Assembly: GCF_958295425.1 (NCBI RefSeq)
Contig: NC_081146.1
Coordinates: 7,689,649-7,753,648 of the forward strand
Length of the DNA stretch: 64,000 nucleotides
Direction: 5' to 3'
From: Solea solea
Lineage: Eukaryota; Chordata; Actinopteri; Pleuronectiformes; Soleidae
The notes below the pieces were generated by a model that was given only the letters and a program-made list of their open reading frames with translations, searched no databases and was not told the DNA's origin. The position numbers and the translations under genes are program-made. Below, piece by piece: positions 25,300 through 37,116 of the stretch; position 1 is the stretch's first letter; every line of letters starts with the position of its first letter.

Positions 25300-25746
25300 A
25301 GCATGTTCAGACTTGGTATTAACATCCGTTCTTAGTGATCCGTTCACATCCAGATCACGCTAGTCTGAATCTGAATCCATACTCAAATTTAAGTAGACAA
25401 ACCACATTCAGAGTTGATTTGAGGACGTATGTGTTCCACATTTTTCCGCTGCATGAACACAGTCTGTCCTCTGACCAGCGGTAGCTTCATACATTCATTT
25501 ATTTGCAGCCACACTTGATCGTCCTGTAATTAATTTTTTCTCGCAGCGTGAATACAGCTTTGGTTTTACTCAAGCTCCTCATCTCTCTCTGGCACACACA
25601 CACACGCACACACACAGATGCACAGACTCTAGATCTGTTCATATTTGGTCACTGAAAACGCATCTAGGATGCATTTTAATGCCAGGTGTGAGTACTTGGT
25701 ACTGCCTGCATATGACGGATGTTGACACCAGGTGTGAATGAGGCCA
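25300..25746. mobile_element. Non-autonomous DNA transposon (MITE-like) with imperfect terminal inverted repeats
   Basis: The left end (about 25300-25330) reads GCATGTTCAGACTTGG then TATTAACATCCG. The right end (about 25714-25746), read in reverse complement, gives CATTCACACCTGGTG then TCAACATCCG. These are matching inverted ends about 450 bp apart, with no open frame between. It lies directly after the ASH1L-like stop codon, in the 3' UTR or a 3' UTR intron. The target-site duplication is not clear. Confidence 0.55.
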
Positions 25747-27798
25747 GTGAGGTTCATGTATTGTTTTGTTTACAGTATTTCACCTTCATGTAGGTGGGAG
25801 CACTCTGAAAAGGGACCAGGCCCACCACTGGACATATGGACACAAACTGATGTCACACAGCACTGCTATTAACAGTAGCAGTGCCGCAGAGAACAAGCGA
25901 GAAAAAAAGATGCAGAATTATAGAGGCTAAAACTGCAAGAAAGACATCTCACACACTGACAGACGAGTGTGTTGAACCCAGCACTCTGAAGGGCATCACA
26001 CCAAGGATGAAACCATGGCAACGCACCTTTTGTCCAAGCGGCGAGGGATGAAAGAATCAGATAGACTGTCCCAGATGGAAGACAGAAACAGACCAGCTGA
26101 AATGAATTTGCACTAGTGCTGGATGAACAAGCACACTAAAGACTGTATGTATGCTGAGTGGACACACTATAAATGCACACACATACACTTTGACTGCTCT
26201 TACTTCAGCACCTTAAGCAAACTGGGAAAGACAGAGTTTGAAAGTGGATGTACATAATACTCTTTGAGCATTTGGGTTCTGAAGTTTCCATGAGACAAGG
26301 AGCTCACAAACTGCCTGGAGGAACAAAAATGTAGCCCAGGCCCTAAGTAGGTCAAATTTGAACCCTAATTTCCTTGTAAGACTTTCAAAGTCACACTGCA
26401 CCTTTGGGAAAATGGCACACGGGGAAAGTAAGCCAGTAAAAAAAAAAAAATCTGTTGAGATAGTGTTAGGGTTTTTCTTCACATAGTGTCTGCTATGTAC
26501 CAGTGAAAAGGCAGGGGGAGGGGGCTGGGCTTAGTGATAGGAATTTTGGCAACGCTGCAAGAGAATTTCTAATGAGGTTTTAAGAAAGAAGTTATTTTTG
26601 AAAAAAAACAAAAAAAAACAGGCAGCTTGAGTACTGTCTGCTAAAGAAATGGACAAAATATGTTCACGATAGGAATGTTTATTGTTGACTGTTTTCAGTA
26701 TTGCTTCCTTTGGAAGGGAGGGAGGGTGTAAAAAAAAAAAAGTGTTTCTGTTTACTTCAGGCTGCCTTTGAGAATGTTACGCTCTTTGCTCCGGAGCATT
26801 GACAATCAGAATGCTGTCAGAAGGGGAGAAAGACACAAGAGAGGAAAGGGAATGAAAAGTGATTTGCCCCAAATGCTCTGTAGAAGTGCCATGTTGTCTT
26901 GTGTACCTTACTAAGCGCTCTCATGCAGTCTTTAAAAAGCAATATCTCCTCTGGTAACAACTATATAAGGACTTCCTTTGTTGTTTTGATTACTATTTTC
27001 TTTTTTAAAGTTGTGAATATTTGCGGTTTGGACGTCATTTTCTTCTGTACAGATGCAGAGTAGTTTGTGCTTGGGCTAATCCACTTTGTGGAAGTCACCG
27101 TAAGCATTTAGTTTCATGTGAATGTACATAGAGAGAGAGAGAGAGAGAGACCTGTTTTCCTTCTATCAGCAGTAGCGTGTAAATCTATTATCATACATGA
27201 CAATATTATTGGGATTATACATAAAGGATAATAACTATATCTTTCATTTACTAAGATGTTTTTAACCAGATATACAGCTGACCAATATATCACACATTTC
27301 TCCTTAAAATTGATGATGATTGTATGTAATTTTTGTAGAATTATATTATTTGTCTCTTTTTTAGATGAACGTAATCCCTTTTTTTTTTTTTTTTCTTAAA
27401 TTGGTCAGACAATCAGTGACAGTGAATTAGTTTGTTTGCAGTGTTACATTTTTGCTCTCTTTCAGTAGTGTGGCTTCTAATACCAAGCCAAGAAAGTGCA
27501 ATTTCTTTGACTGTTTACATACTGTACGTATATTTTTCCTCTTTTCTTTTCTCTCTTTTTTTTTTTTAACTAAGAGCACTATGTTTTTGCCAGTGGATGA
27601 TTACGTTTATAGCAAAGGTACCCATTAAGAGTTATTCACTAGTTTGCATGACATGTATCCTTCGCCTGTTGCCTCTAAAGATGTGCATCTGCAAACAAAA
27701 CATCAAATGCTGTTGAAACTCATTGCCATAGAATGTCTGCTCAGATGTTTTGCCTCTATATCCATAATAATAACAACAACAATAGTAATAATAATAAT

Positions 27799-27804
27799 AA
27801 TAAA
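27799..27804 (+). terminator. Candidate poly(A) signal of the ASH1L-like gene
   Basis: AATAAA at the end of an (ATA)n run, followed about 70 bases later by a long (GT)n tract (27872-27892) that would serve as a GU-rich downstream element. Confidence 0.45.
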
Positions 27805-27830
27805 AAAAGCATTTTATGTCCACTAGTACT

Positions 27831-28368
27831 AAACTCCGAAAACTGCGTCAGTTACAAAGCCTTCTGCTTAAAGTGTGTGTGTGTGTGTGTGTGTTTGTGA
27901 GAGTGCTGCAGTGATGCTAATCAGCTTGAGCTAACAGTGCTATCTAGTGGTGTTATATTGTACATCTCACCCTGTGTTGTCCTCCATAATGACCCACAAT
28001 GGAGGACACTATCAAAAGAACATGGTAACAAGATGGGGGAGGGCTGCGGCTCACACTGGAGATTTATTCTCCTCTTTTTGCCCTTCGTGCGACTCATCCC
28101 AGGGCGTCCTGAAATATTTGGATCAAGCGAAGCAGAAGTGAGAGGAATCTCCTGAAGTGTTCCCACTGAAACGTAGTAGGGTCAGCAGTGTGTGGACAGG
28201 TCTTTACAGGGAAATCGTCTGGAACACTCAGGGGAAGTCCTGTCACATTTAAGAGGATACGTACTTCATGTGGTGAACACTCTCTCGACCTTTCTCTTAA
28301 GTCGTTTTACCCATCAGTGCAAATAGATGAGTCACACAGCGGAACAAGATTGGTTTATACTGATCCTT
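27831..28368. other. Spacer between convergent gene ends
   Basis: About 540 bases separate the inferred 3' ends of the ASH1L-like gene (plus) and rusc1 (minus). Apart from (GT)n there is nothing recognisable. Confidence 0.5.
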
Positions 28369-28374
28369 TTTATT
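28369..28374 (-). terminator. Candidate poly(A) signal of rusc1
   Basis: AATAAA on the minus strand (AAATAAAAAGG context), giving rusc1 a 3' UTR of about 2.4 kb. Usage is not proven. Confidence 0.4.
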
Positions 28375-30780
28375 TGGTGTATTTACAAACAAGCACATGC
28401 AGGAGGTGGACAGTGACTGACACTAGGGGGGCACTCAACTAAATGCAATAGTGGGATACTGGGGGCCGTCTACAGGCTACATGACACCAGTGAGATAAAA
28501 AGGAGAACACACACACACACACACACACAAGTTGAAGTGCAGAATGTGCAGATACTCATTTGTGCTCACACTCGTCACTGCTTTCACTGCCTCATATGTG
28601 CATAAACACACACTCAACCCAGATAGAGAGAGAGAGACATTAGATGGGACATTTAGTTATTCCTCTCCAAAACCTCAAGATCAATAAATACATCTAATAA
28701 ATTAAGAGCTTTTCAAAACAAAATGCATTTAGAATATAATCTCACATTATAAAAAAAAATGAATCAACACCATGTGTCAAAGAGTGAACTGATTTTATAT
28801 CACTTCAGTTTTCTATTATGTCTTGATTTCTTGTAAAACACCTAGGTAATATCCATTTGATGGCATTTTGCTATGATCATTCGTTACACATTATGAGCAC
28901 TGGCTGAGTTTTATGCTACTGGACTTTTGCTGTAGTGACGGTGAACTCATGCTACATGGCATCAACACAAAAAAGATGGAGAAACTTTGAAGGACTGAAC
29001 TTTTCCCTGATTGACATCACTGAAATGTTCCTGCTGAATTACGATGAGGTCATTTGGAGGCAGGTCCTTTCTTTATTTCTTTTTTATTTCTTTATTTTGG
29101 ACCAGCTTTTTTTTTTTTTTTTTTTTTTAACTTGTAACCATTTAAGCGAGTACTTTTATCTTCACGTGCACAGTAACATTAAAATTATAATTATGACTTT
29201 GTACATTGAACTATTATGCATAGTCATAAATACAGAATCTAGAGAATAATTATGACACAAAAGCAACATATTTCAGGTGAGCAACTTTAGGGTCAACATA
29301 TCATTTCCACCACGACCACTTCTACTACCACTATCATTAATAATATCAATGATTATGAAATATGGCAGGAAGTTAAATATGAAAGCTGAGGTACAAGGTG
29401 AAAACCAGCCACCAAACCTTGCAGACTTCACTGTAGCTGTTGGGATTTACATGAATCAACGGGCTTCTTCATATTTTTAAGTCTAGATAGAGAGGAACAA
29501 GAGCTGAGCATAGTTTAGTGAGGTGTTCGCTCACGTTGGCCCTGTGAGGTTTTCCATGGATGGAGAGAGAGAAGCTACAGACTGCTGTTGTATGATATTA
29601 TTAACTTAAATGTCTGGGACCGATGGTTATTCTTCTGGCATTATTCCAAAGCATTCATGGCACACTACAATGCATACGTGTTTGTTTTTTTGTTTGTTTT
29701 TTTTAAGTTATGAATAATATTACATGTCTAATTATTTCATTAATATGACATTATAACAAGACAGTGGTGATACATAAAAGTGGGGAAGTCGCTGCATTTC
29801 ATACCTAAAGGAAACACACACACTGTTCTTTTTTCTCCAGTGCGACTGGCGGCCATCGGATGTGTGTGAAAAGTCACAGATGTTAAGATAAAGAATGAAT
29901 CCATCCATTATTAATCATCGCCCTCCTCGGCGAGGCCACCGCATCGAGCTGCTCATGTTTCGCTGCCTTTCTCTTGTTCATCTATCTTCCCATCTACCTC
30001 GGTAATAATCTGAATTTATATACCTATATATATTTATATATCTATTTATATATATTTTTATGTATATTTTACAGTCGCATATAGTCTCGGAAACATGACA
30101 AACTCACATGAAACCAGGCGATAGAGGTGAGAGGTCAATCGAACACGGATGTACACGGCTACAATTCACGACATTACTACGCAGTATGCATCAGGAGCTT
30201 TGGGCCCCGGTGCTTTCTCCACTCAACAACCTGTGAACCACGGCTCTGCACCGCTGATGAACACAGGTACATACGTGGCTAACACCAAGCTGCTGACTGT
30301 CGCCTCCTCACAGCAGAAGCCACTGATCTGAAAACGCACAAACGGTTTCGACAGCACTGAACGTCCGCTGTGGTCGTTTTCAGACCAGCGGCTAAGAGCG
30401 AGTAAAGCAGAGACTGAGAGAGAGATACTTCACTCTTAAGATCCAAAAGGCTTCCAGTATGAAGTGGTCAAAATTTGATTTGAGTGATTATTTCACACCA
30501 TCTGCTGCATTACTGCTGCTAAAACCCATTAGTTGCATGCTGCCAAACTGGATGAATTGTTATGGGGAAAAACCCTTATGCTCATAAAGGAAGAGAGCTG
30601 CAGACGGCTCACAGTGAACGCAAAGCAGAACAGATGGTGTTGTGCACTCAACTCAAACTCTAACCAAGCAAGTGTGAAATATCCCTTTCAGAGTAGAGGG
30701 GGCCTCACCATAACGTTTCCATAACTGCCTAAAATATATATATTTTTTTTTTATGTAGTGCAGCAGTTATGGCGCCAAAG
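28375..30780 (-). other. Putative 3' UTR of rusc1
   Basis: No coding exon is seen on either strand. It contains (AC)n at 28506-28529, a T-run at 29107-29128 (a poly(A) tract on the transcript strand, perhaps a retroposon tail) and an extremely AT-rich TATA-type tract at 30015-30073. Confidence 0.45.
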
Positions 30781-33700
30781 TCACATGATCAGGGACGTGT
30801 ATCCGATAGGTACCAGTCCCTCTTTGTCTCCCTGACGACAACGGATCCAGTCTTGATCGACGCCTCCCAACACCTGGAGCTCCTCACCTTTGCAGAAGCT
30901 GAGCTCCGAACCTGTTCCGTTGTGGTCGCACAGTGTTCGCACTGACCTGAGAACACACAGCAGAGACCGCCTGAGCCAAAATGGCCGACAATAAACAACA
31001 ACAACCACCACCATCACCACCACAAACCAGAACATCATGTGTCCCAGTCTCGCATGAGTCACAGTGGCAGGATGAAGTCACACTGGTGAGTCACTAATTA
31101 TATTACATCAAGAGAAGATGACTTTATGCATCGCAGGACAGAGAAAGTCTGATCTATCACTTCCCAACCAATGTCATGACTCACACGTCCTCATACCTGA
31201 GTGGTCGGGGTTTGTCCTTCATCTCCAGTGACTCAGTCTCTCTCTCTGACTTTGGCTCGCTTTCTCGCTGAGGCTCCGGGGCCCTCTTTAACATCGGAGC
31301 GGAGGTGCTGCTCACCATTCGGGTCAGTGCCGTGACACCAGGAGCCAACCACTGAGAGGGACGCCTGAAGAGAGACAGAAGAGTCACTTACAGACCTAAA
31401 CCAAAGACAGTTGCATAGTCATGCAGTTTATTTGTGAGGTGTAAGTCCTGAGACACACCGGGTACAACCCACATCGACGACAGCCAATGAGCAACCAGCG
31501 CGTATGTTTGCCATAGCGATGGGACGATACCACTTATTTGTGTCCGATAACGACACAATATCATTTTAGACCATTTATGAACGTATGAAGCTGTTAACAG
31601 CACATGTGTGCTGAGTCATGTCAAAGACATCATTCTCCAGATGCCTAACAAATATTGCTGTCCCAAAAAGAAGACATAAACAGCCCAAAACATGACTCAG
31701 CCAAAACGTTTTTGCTGATTTAAAGTGAAGCATGCAATATATAGGATTTTTGGATTGTATCGGATTCTACATTTTTATCTGTCCGATATCTGATCCAGTG
31801 ATTTTAACCAGTATCGGACCAATACTGACCCATACCGATTCTTTAATTAAATAAAGAGGATATGGTATAATGTATCGGATATGAGCCTTTGTTGTGTGTC
31901 CCTTTGGCTGCAAGTCCTTTGCTTGCGTCTTCATTACTCATCTTTGTATTGACTGGAACAATCAGCCAATCACAGCGATCTCTCTCATCAACAGTGATGC
32001 CGACTCCAACAAGGGTCAGTGGCGTTGCATACACTGTCCTGACAAGGTCAATGAGCGTCAGGGCAGTGTGACCCAGACTTAACAATGACATCAGCAGCAG
32101 CTGCAGTCGCTGATGTCATTTATTCATTTATTATGTATTCAATGTCTCAAGACAAAAGGCAAACCTGGTTGGCAGTGAGTGATTTGTGGGGCTGCTGGGG
32201 CTTTTCGAAGCTCCAAACAGCCGGCCCAGACCCCAGGGAACCTGAGCACCGCTGCTGACCGGAGCGTAGTCACTTCCTGGCTGAGTGTGGAGGTCCGGCA
32301 AGTCTGCCCTCATTTCCTCCCTTCTACCTGCGGACAGGCTCAGCTCATTCAGGTTCTGGCTCAGTCGGCCTCCCCAGCGCATTACAGCACCCCATCCCTG
32401 CTGGATCACCTACGATTAAAAGAAATGTCAGTCCTGCGTGACCTCACCCTCATTAATGATTGAAATATATTGAACAGTTACAAAAGAAGAAAGCTACCTG
32501 TCCTGCCTGCTGAGCAAGGCTGTCGTCCTCCATGTTTGGAGGAGGTAACGCTTCAATTTCCTTCTCCTGTACCCACAAAAGCTGTGGACTTGTTTGACTG
32601 ACAGTGTTCGAAACGTTTAAAGTCGCAGCACTGAAATCGGTCGCCTCGCCTGAACTCTTTGGATCAGTCACTGGTGACCATTTTTCTTTAGCTGCCTGAT
32701 GCTCTGGGCTTCCAAAGTCTACTTCTGACAGGCTTCTAATATATTTGCTGCTTGGGATTTTGGATTGAGACTCCTTCGTCGACAGCTGGACCCCTGCACC
32801 CGGACCGGGCGGATGAGGGATCTCTGGGACGTGACTGTCTGGCTCTAAGTGGTGGTGCTGGAAGAGCAGGTCAAGGTTGAAGGTGAGGAGACTGAGAGGC
32901 TGCAACACAAGGAGCAGCTCCTCAAACAGAGGCTGGCAGGTGGTCAGAGACAGAAGCATGAAGGAGGAGGGATGGTAGAATGTTTCCAACACATCTGGGA
33001 AAAGACAAAAGACTGTCACACGCGTCTGCATGTTTTAAGAAGAGGAGACATGGACACGCAAGTGATGGAAACTTACCACAACACGACTGAAGGTGAGACA
33101 GCCAGAAATCCAGAAGCTTGGTACTTAAAGGGAAAAACAGAGAGGAGAAGAAAAGTGAATATACACAGGGAACATGTGCAGAACCAATTTAGACTAAATA
33201 GAAATACTTACTTCAAGAGACCAAGGAGGAATGCATTGAACCGGTGTTTGTTACGCCTAAGCTGGCCCAGCTCCCCGACTCGAACGTGTAGGTTGAACAA
33301 AGCTTGTGTTTTAGGACCTGGAAAAGTGGGTTGATGAGGAGAAAAGAAAGCGCACATAAATACACTTAAAGAGAGTCAGACAGAGAAAGGGATTCAGTGA
33401 AAAACTGCAGTGAAGCTTGCTCTTAGAGGCAAATCAATATCTGCATCCTGCTGTTCACTTTATTCAGTATTTTTGGCATGAAAATCAACACGCATTGACA
33501 AGCGCGTATGTGTGGGAAAATACGAGACAGACAAATCCGCAGCTTTATGATTGTATCCTACGGGGAATAAAACCCAAATAAATACCAGCCTATAAATCAA
33601 AATCCTAAAAAAAACAACTCTAAACAGGTCATTTTCTGGTACCCTACCTGGTTTGGTTGAGGCCTGCACTAAGCCCCAGGCAGAGTTTGGCCTCCTGCCT

Positions 33701-36700
33701 GCAATCAGGTCACTCTGGTGGGGTTTCAAGCCATCGGTCAGCAAGCTGTGCAGCGCAGGGCAGAGGCACTGCAGCACCAGACGGCCCAGAGATGGATTTA
33801 CAGAGCTGTCTCCTGATAAGGCCTGAGAGGAGAGAGGAGAGGAGAGGAGAGGAGAGGAGAGGAGAGGAGAGGAGAGGAGAGGAGAGGAGAGGAGAGGAGA
33901 GGAGAGGAGAGGAATGAGGAGTGTGAGAGGAACATGTGGTGGGAGTAAAGGGGTAAACGGAAGAGGAAACGATGCTCAGTGATCAGGAGAGACAGGGGAA
34001 GAAATCAGACAGGGTGAATCAAGCCAGGGAGGGGCGGCGGGATGGGTGGAGTAAACAGGATGATGAGGGTGAGCGATGATTTGGGCCAGAGGTTTGGGGG
34101 AGTCAGATTAAAAAGATATATTGCAACTATGAATCTGGGTTATCTAAGAATATTCTAGTACCTTGTTAACTGAGAGAGACTGAGGAGAGATGGAACCAAA
34201 TGTGTAGAGTCAGAACAAGAAGAAAGGGAGGGAAATCATTTTCAGACAAACAATGCATTTATCACTTTTCTATATTGACAGAAGGAGACTGATCATGTTT
34301 TTTTTATCTGTTGGGAGAAATAACATTAGGGCTGAATGATTAACTGGTCTCAGGAGACCACAAACTTGGTAATTAGGCCACAAATAAATGACACAACTAC
34401 TTTAAAGTGAGATTACTTTCAGTAAAGTCCTGTTATTATATTATTGGACGTTTAATTTATTATTCATTTAACATAAGCACAACTTTTGTGAAACAAAGAT
34501 TTTTCATACATTAATGGTGTGTCTTGTGCTAATGCTCCATCATGTTTTAAATCCATTAACACGGTGTATACTGAATGACAATGTATACATCATATTGAAT
34601 CGCAATTTCAATATCTATCTGAAAAACTAACAATTAGGTATTTTCCACCAAATCATTCAGCTCTAAAGAAGTGTGCGTACGTGTGTGTGTGTTTGTGTGT
34701 GTGTGTGAAACAAACAACTACTACTCTAAGGGAAATAATAATGATGTACATTAAGCAATGACTGACCTTCTGAACCACAGTCCGAGATGAACTGAAATGG
34801 GCCAAAATGGTTTCCACTGCCACATTGACTGCACTGACCAGAGCTGGAGGGACAACAATGGTCTGTAGTTAAACACAGAAAGTCACTGACGCACAGCTGT
34901 GCAGGAGACAAACGCTCACCTTTCTTCTCCTGCAGGCACAGCGAGGACAGACCAAGACCTCTCATTGAAAACTTCACATCTTCGCCCATCCAGGATGAGT
35001 CTCCCCTCTGTACGGAGCCAGCGTATGAGACACTACGAACAGCTGACAAAAGAAAAGTGCAATTACTCACGGCACAAGTACGAAAAAAAAAAAAAAGACA
35101 AACTCAACAAAAGCAAAATGAATCACCAGACAAAAAAACTGAAATATCCGTGTTAGTAAGAGCAATTAAGCGATGGTGAAGCATCGGATAAAGGAAGTTA
35201 GAAGCAGATGGTGCTACTGACAATAATTAGTGTGCGAGTACATTCTGTAAATACTGCTTCAAAGTGGCGAGCATTCAGCATCTGGAACTACGACAATAAC
35301 TTCTTGTCTGCATCAGGGATTAACCGGATCCTGTGCATAAACCTTGACTCACACAGACCTAATGAGAGTAGAATCATACACAGGAGTGAAACTGCGTGAC
35401 CTACCACAGGATTCATTAAAGTTAAATTAACACACGTGTGAAGGGTTGTTTAGACGTTTACATTTACCAGAAATGACGAATGGGACACTGTGGGCCTTTA
35501 GTTTGCCTTATTGCACGCACTAATAAAAAGCTAGGACTTTAACAGTATAACAACAACAATGTGTGCTTTGCATGAAATGCATGTGTCCATTTTAATACAG
35601 TGTGCACAAACAACAAGAACAAAACAAACATGGAGACGGACAAGACAATACCAACACGAATACAGACGGACAGAGGAGGACACAGAGAGAGGGGGAGTGA
35701 TTAGAGTGGCCCTTGACACCCACTGACAGGAGCAGCTGTTATTCTTCTGGATGCCTTTTGCAGATTTGAAAGGACAGTGTAGATAAGAGGTTATCAGATG
35801 ACCTGCAGGAAGCTGCCTCATGATACATAAAAACAGCTCCCCCCGTTGACCCCGTTCTTCCAAATCTGCAAAATCTTCTGGGATTGAAAAAAGTGGCACA
35901 AAAAAGGGTGAGGGCCACCGTGTCCAGAGCCAGGTACAAAGACAGGAGAAGACAGACGTACATGAAAGCAAGATGTCAGAGACCCACAGAGAAAGAGAGA
36001 GAGAGAGGAAGTGTGTAGAGTGTGGGGGAAGGGAAGAGAAGAGAGAAAGAAATCTTACTCGCCAAACGTGACTGCGGAGGAGCCTGGTAGAGTTTTGGGG
36101 GTAGGGGGGGAGCCCTGGTTGGTATAGGAGGGTAGAGGTTTGGATAGTAGAGGGGAGCAGCGAGGGCAGGCAAGGTGTGCGAGCGGGGAAAAAGCGGGGA
36201 GCTGAGGCCTGAGGAGCCCGGAGGGGGAGCTCCAGGGCGCTGGGGAGGAGACAAGGCTCCAATGGGGGAGAGGCGAGGAGGTGCACCCCTGTGCAGAGGG
36301 CAGTTCTTAGGGTGGTATAGGTAGTAGGTAGGCAGCGGAGGAAGTTCTTTGAATTTCCTGGCCTTATTGCTGCTGCTGCTGCTGCTGCGGATGTCTACGT
36401 GTGAGTGCGAGTGCTTTTCTACACACAGTGAATCCATTGCATTAATGCTGTTTGAATACGTCATCATGACATCTATGTTCTTATATGGAGTAGTGCAACC
36501 TGGTGCCTCAGTGGTGCCACTAAGTGGCGAGTCCGACTCAGTGTGTGTGTCATTATTCTTCTCTGACTCACTGCAGTAAAGAGAGTCAGACACAAACTTC
36601 CTGTCATTAGCGCGTGTGGTTTGCTTTAAGACGTTCTCATAATCGGGAGGGAAATCTACACCTGCATCAGCCAGAGAATCGTAATTAAAGCCAGAACTTA

Positions 36701-37081
36701 TATCAGTGGTGGAATCGTCTCTGTAGATGCAGGAGGAGCTGGCTGCAGAAAGCCGCTCTGTGTTGCAGTGTTTGTCTGTGGACTCTCTGCCTACATGGGT
36801 GTGGGGCCTTGGATCTGCATGGTGCTGTGAGTTAGAGTAGCCTGGGCGATAGGAAGGCAGGGCAGCATGGAGGAAGTAAGGTTGGGGAGACTGGGCAAGG
36901 GAGAGTGGGGGTGAGGAAACTTCTTATGAAGAACGCAAAATTGTAAGGTGCAGGAGACCAGATGGAGAGGAGCAATAGCATGAGCATAGGGAGCAAAGCA
37001 GAGCCATGGACAGACAATGAAAACAACACAACGCCATGGGAAGTTGGAAAAACAGGAAAGAAATCAGGTAACGAAATTGGA

Positions 37082-37116
<35 letters not shown>

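Larger units (their letters stand above)
25258..27830 (+). other. Putative 3' UTR of the ASH1L-like gene
   Basis: After the TAA at 25255-25257 there is no coding exon. A consensus donor (GAGAG|GTAAGTAG) lies 13 bases past the stop at 25270/25271, so part may be a 3' UTR intron. The stretch contains the transposon at 25300-25746, (GA)n at 27130-27150, T-rich and ATTTA-rich segments, and ends near the poly(A) signal at 27799. Confidence 0.5.

Noticed and set aside
33832..33912. Regular tandem array suggestive of CRISPR
   Set aside because: Contiguous 5-bp units with no spacers in a eukaryotic intron; a simple microsatellite. The same applies to the (CCAT)n tract at 52946-52996.
33657..33917. 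Plus-strand frame containing an Arg-Gly-Glu-Glu repeat
   Set aside because: It is produced by the (GGAGA)n microsatellite crossing a minus-strand RUN exon.
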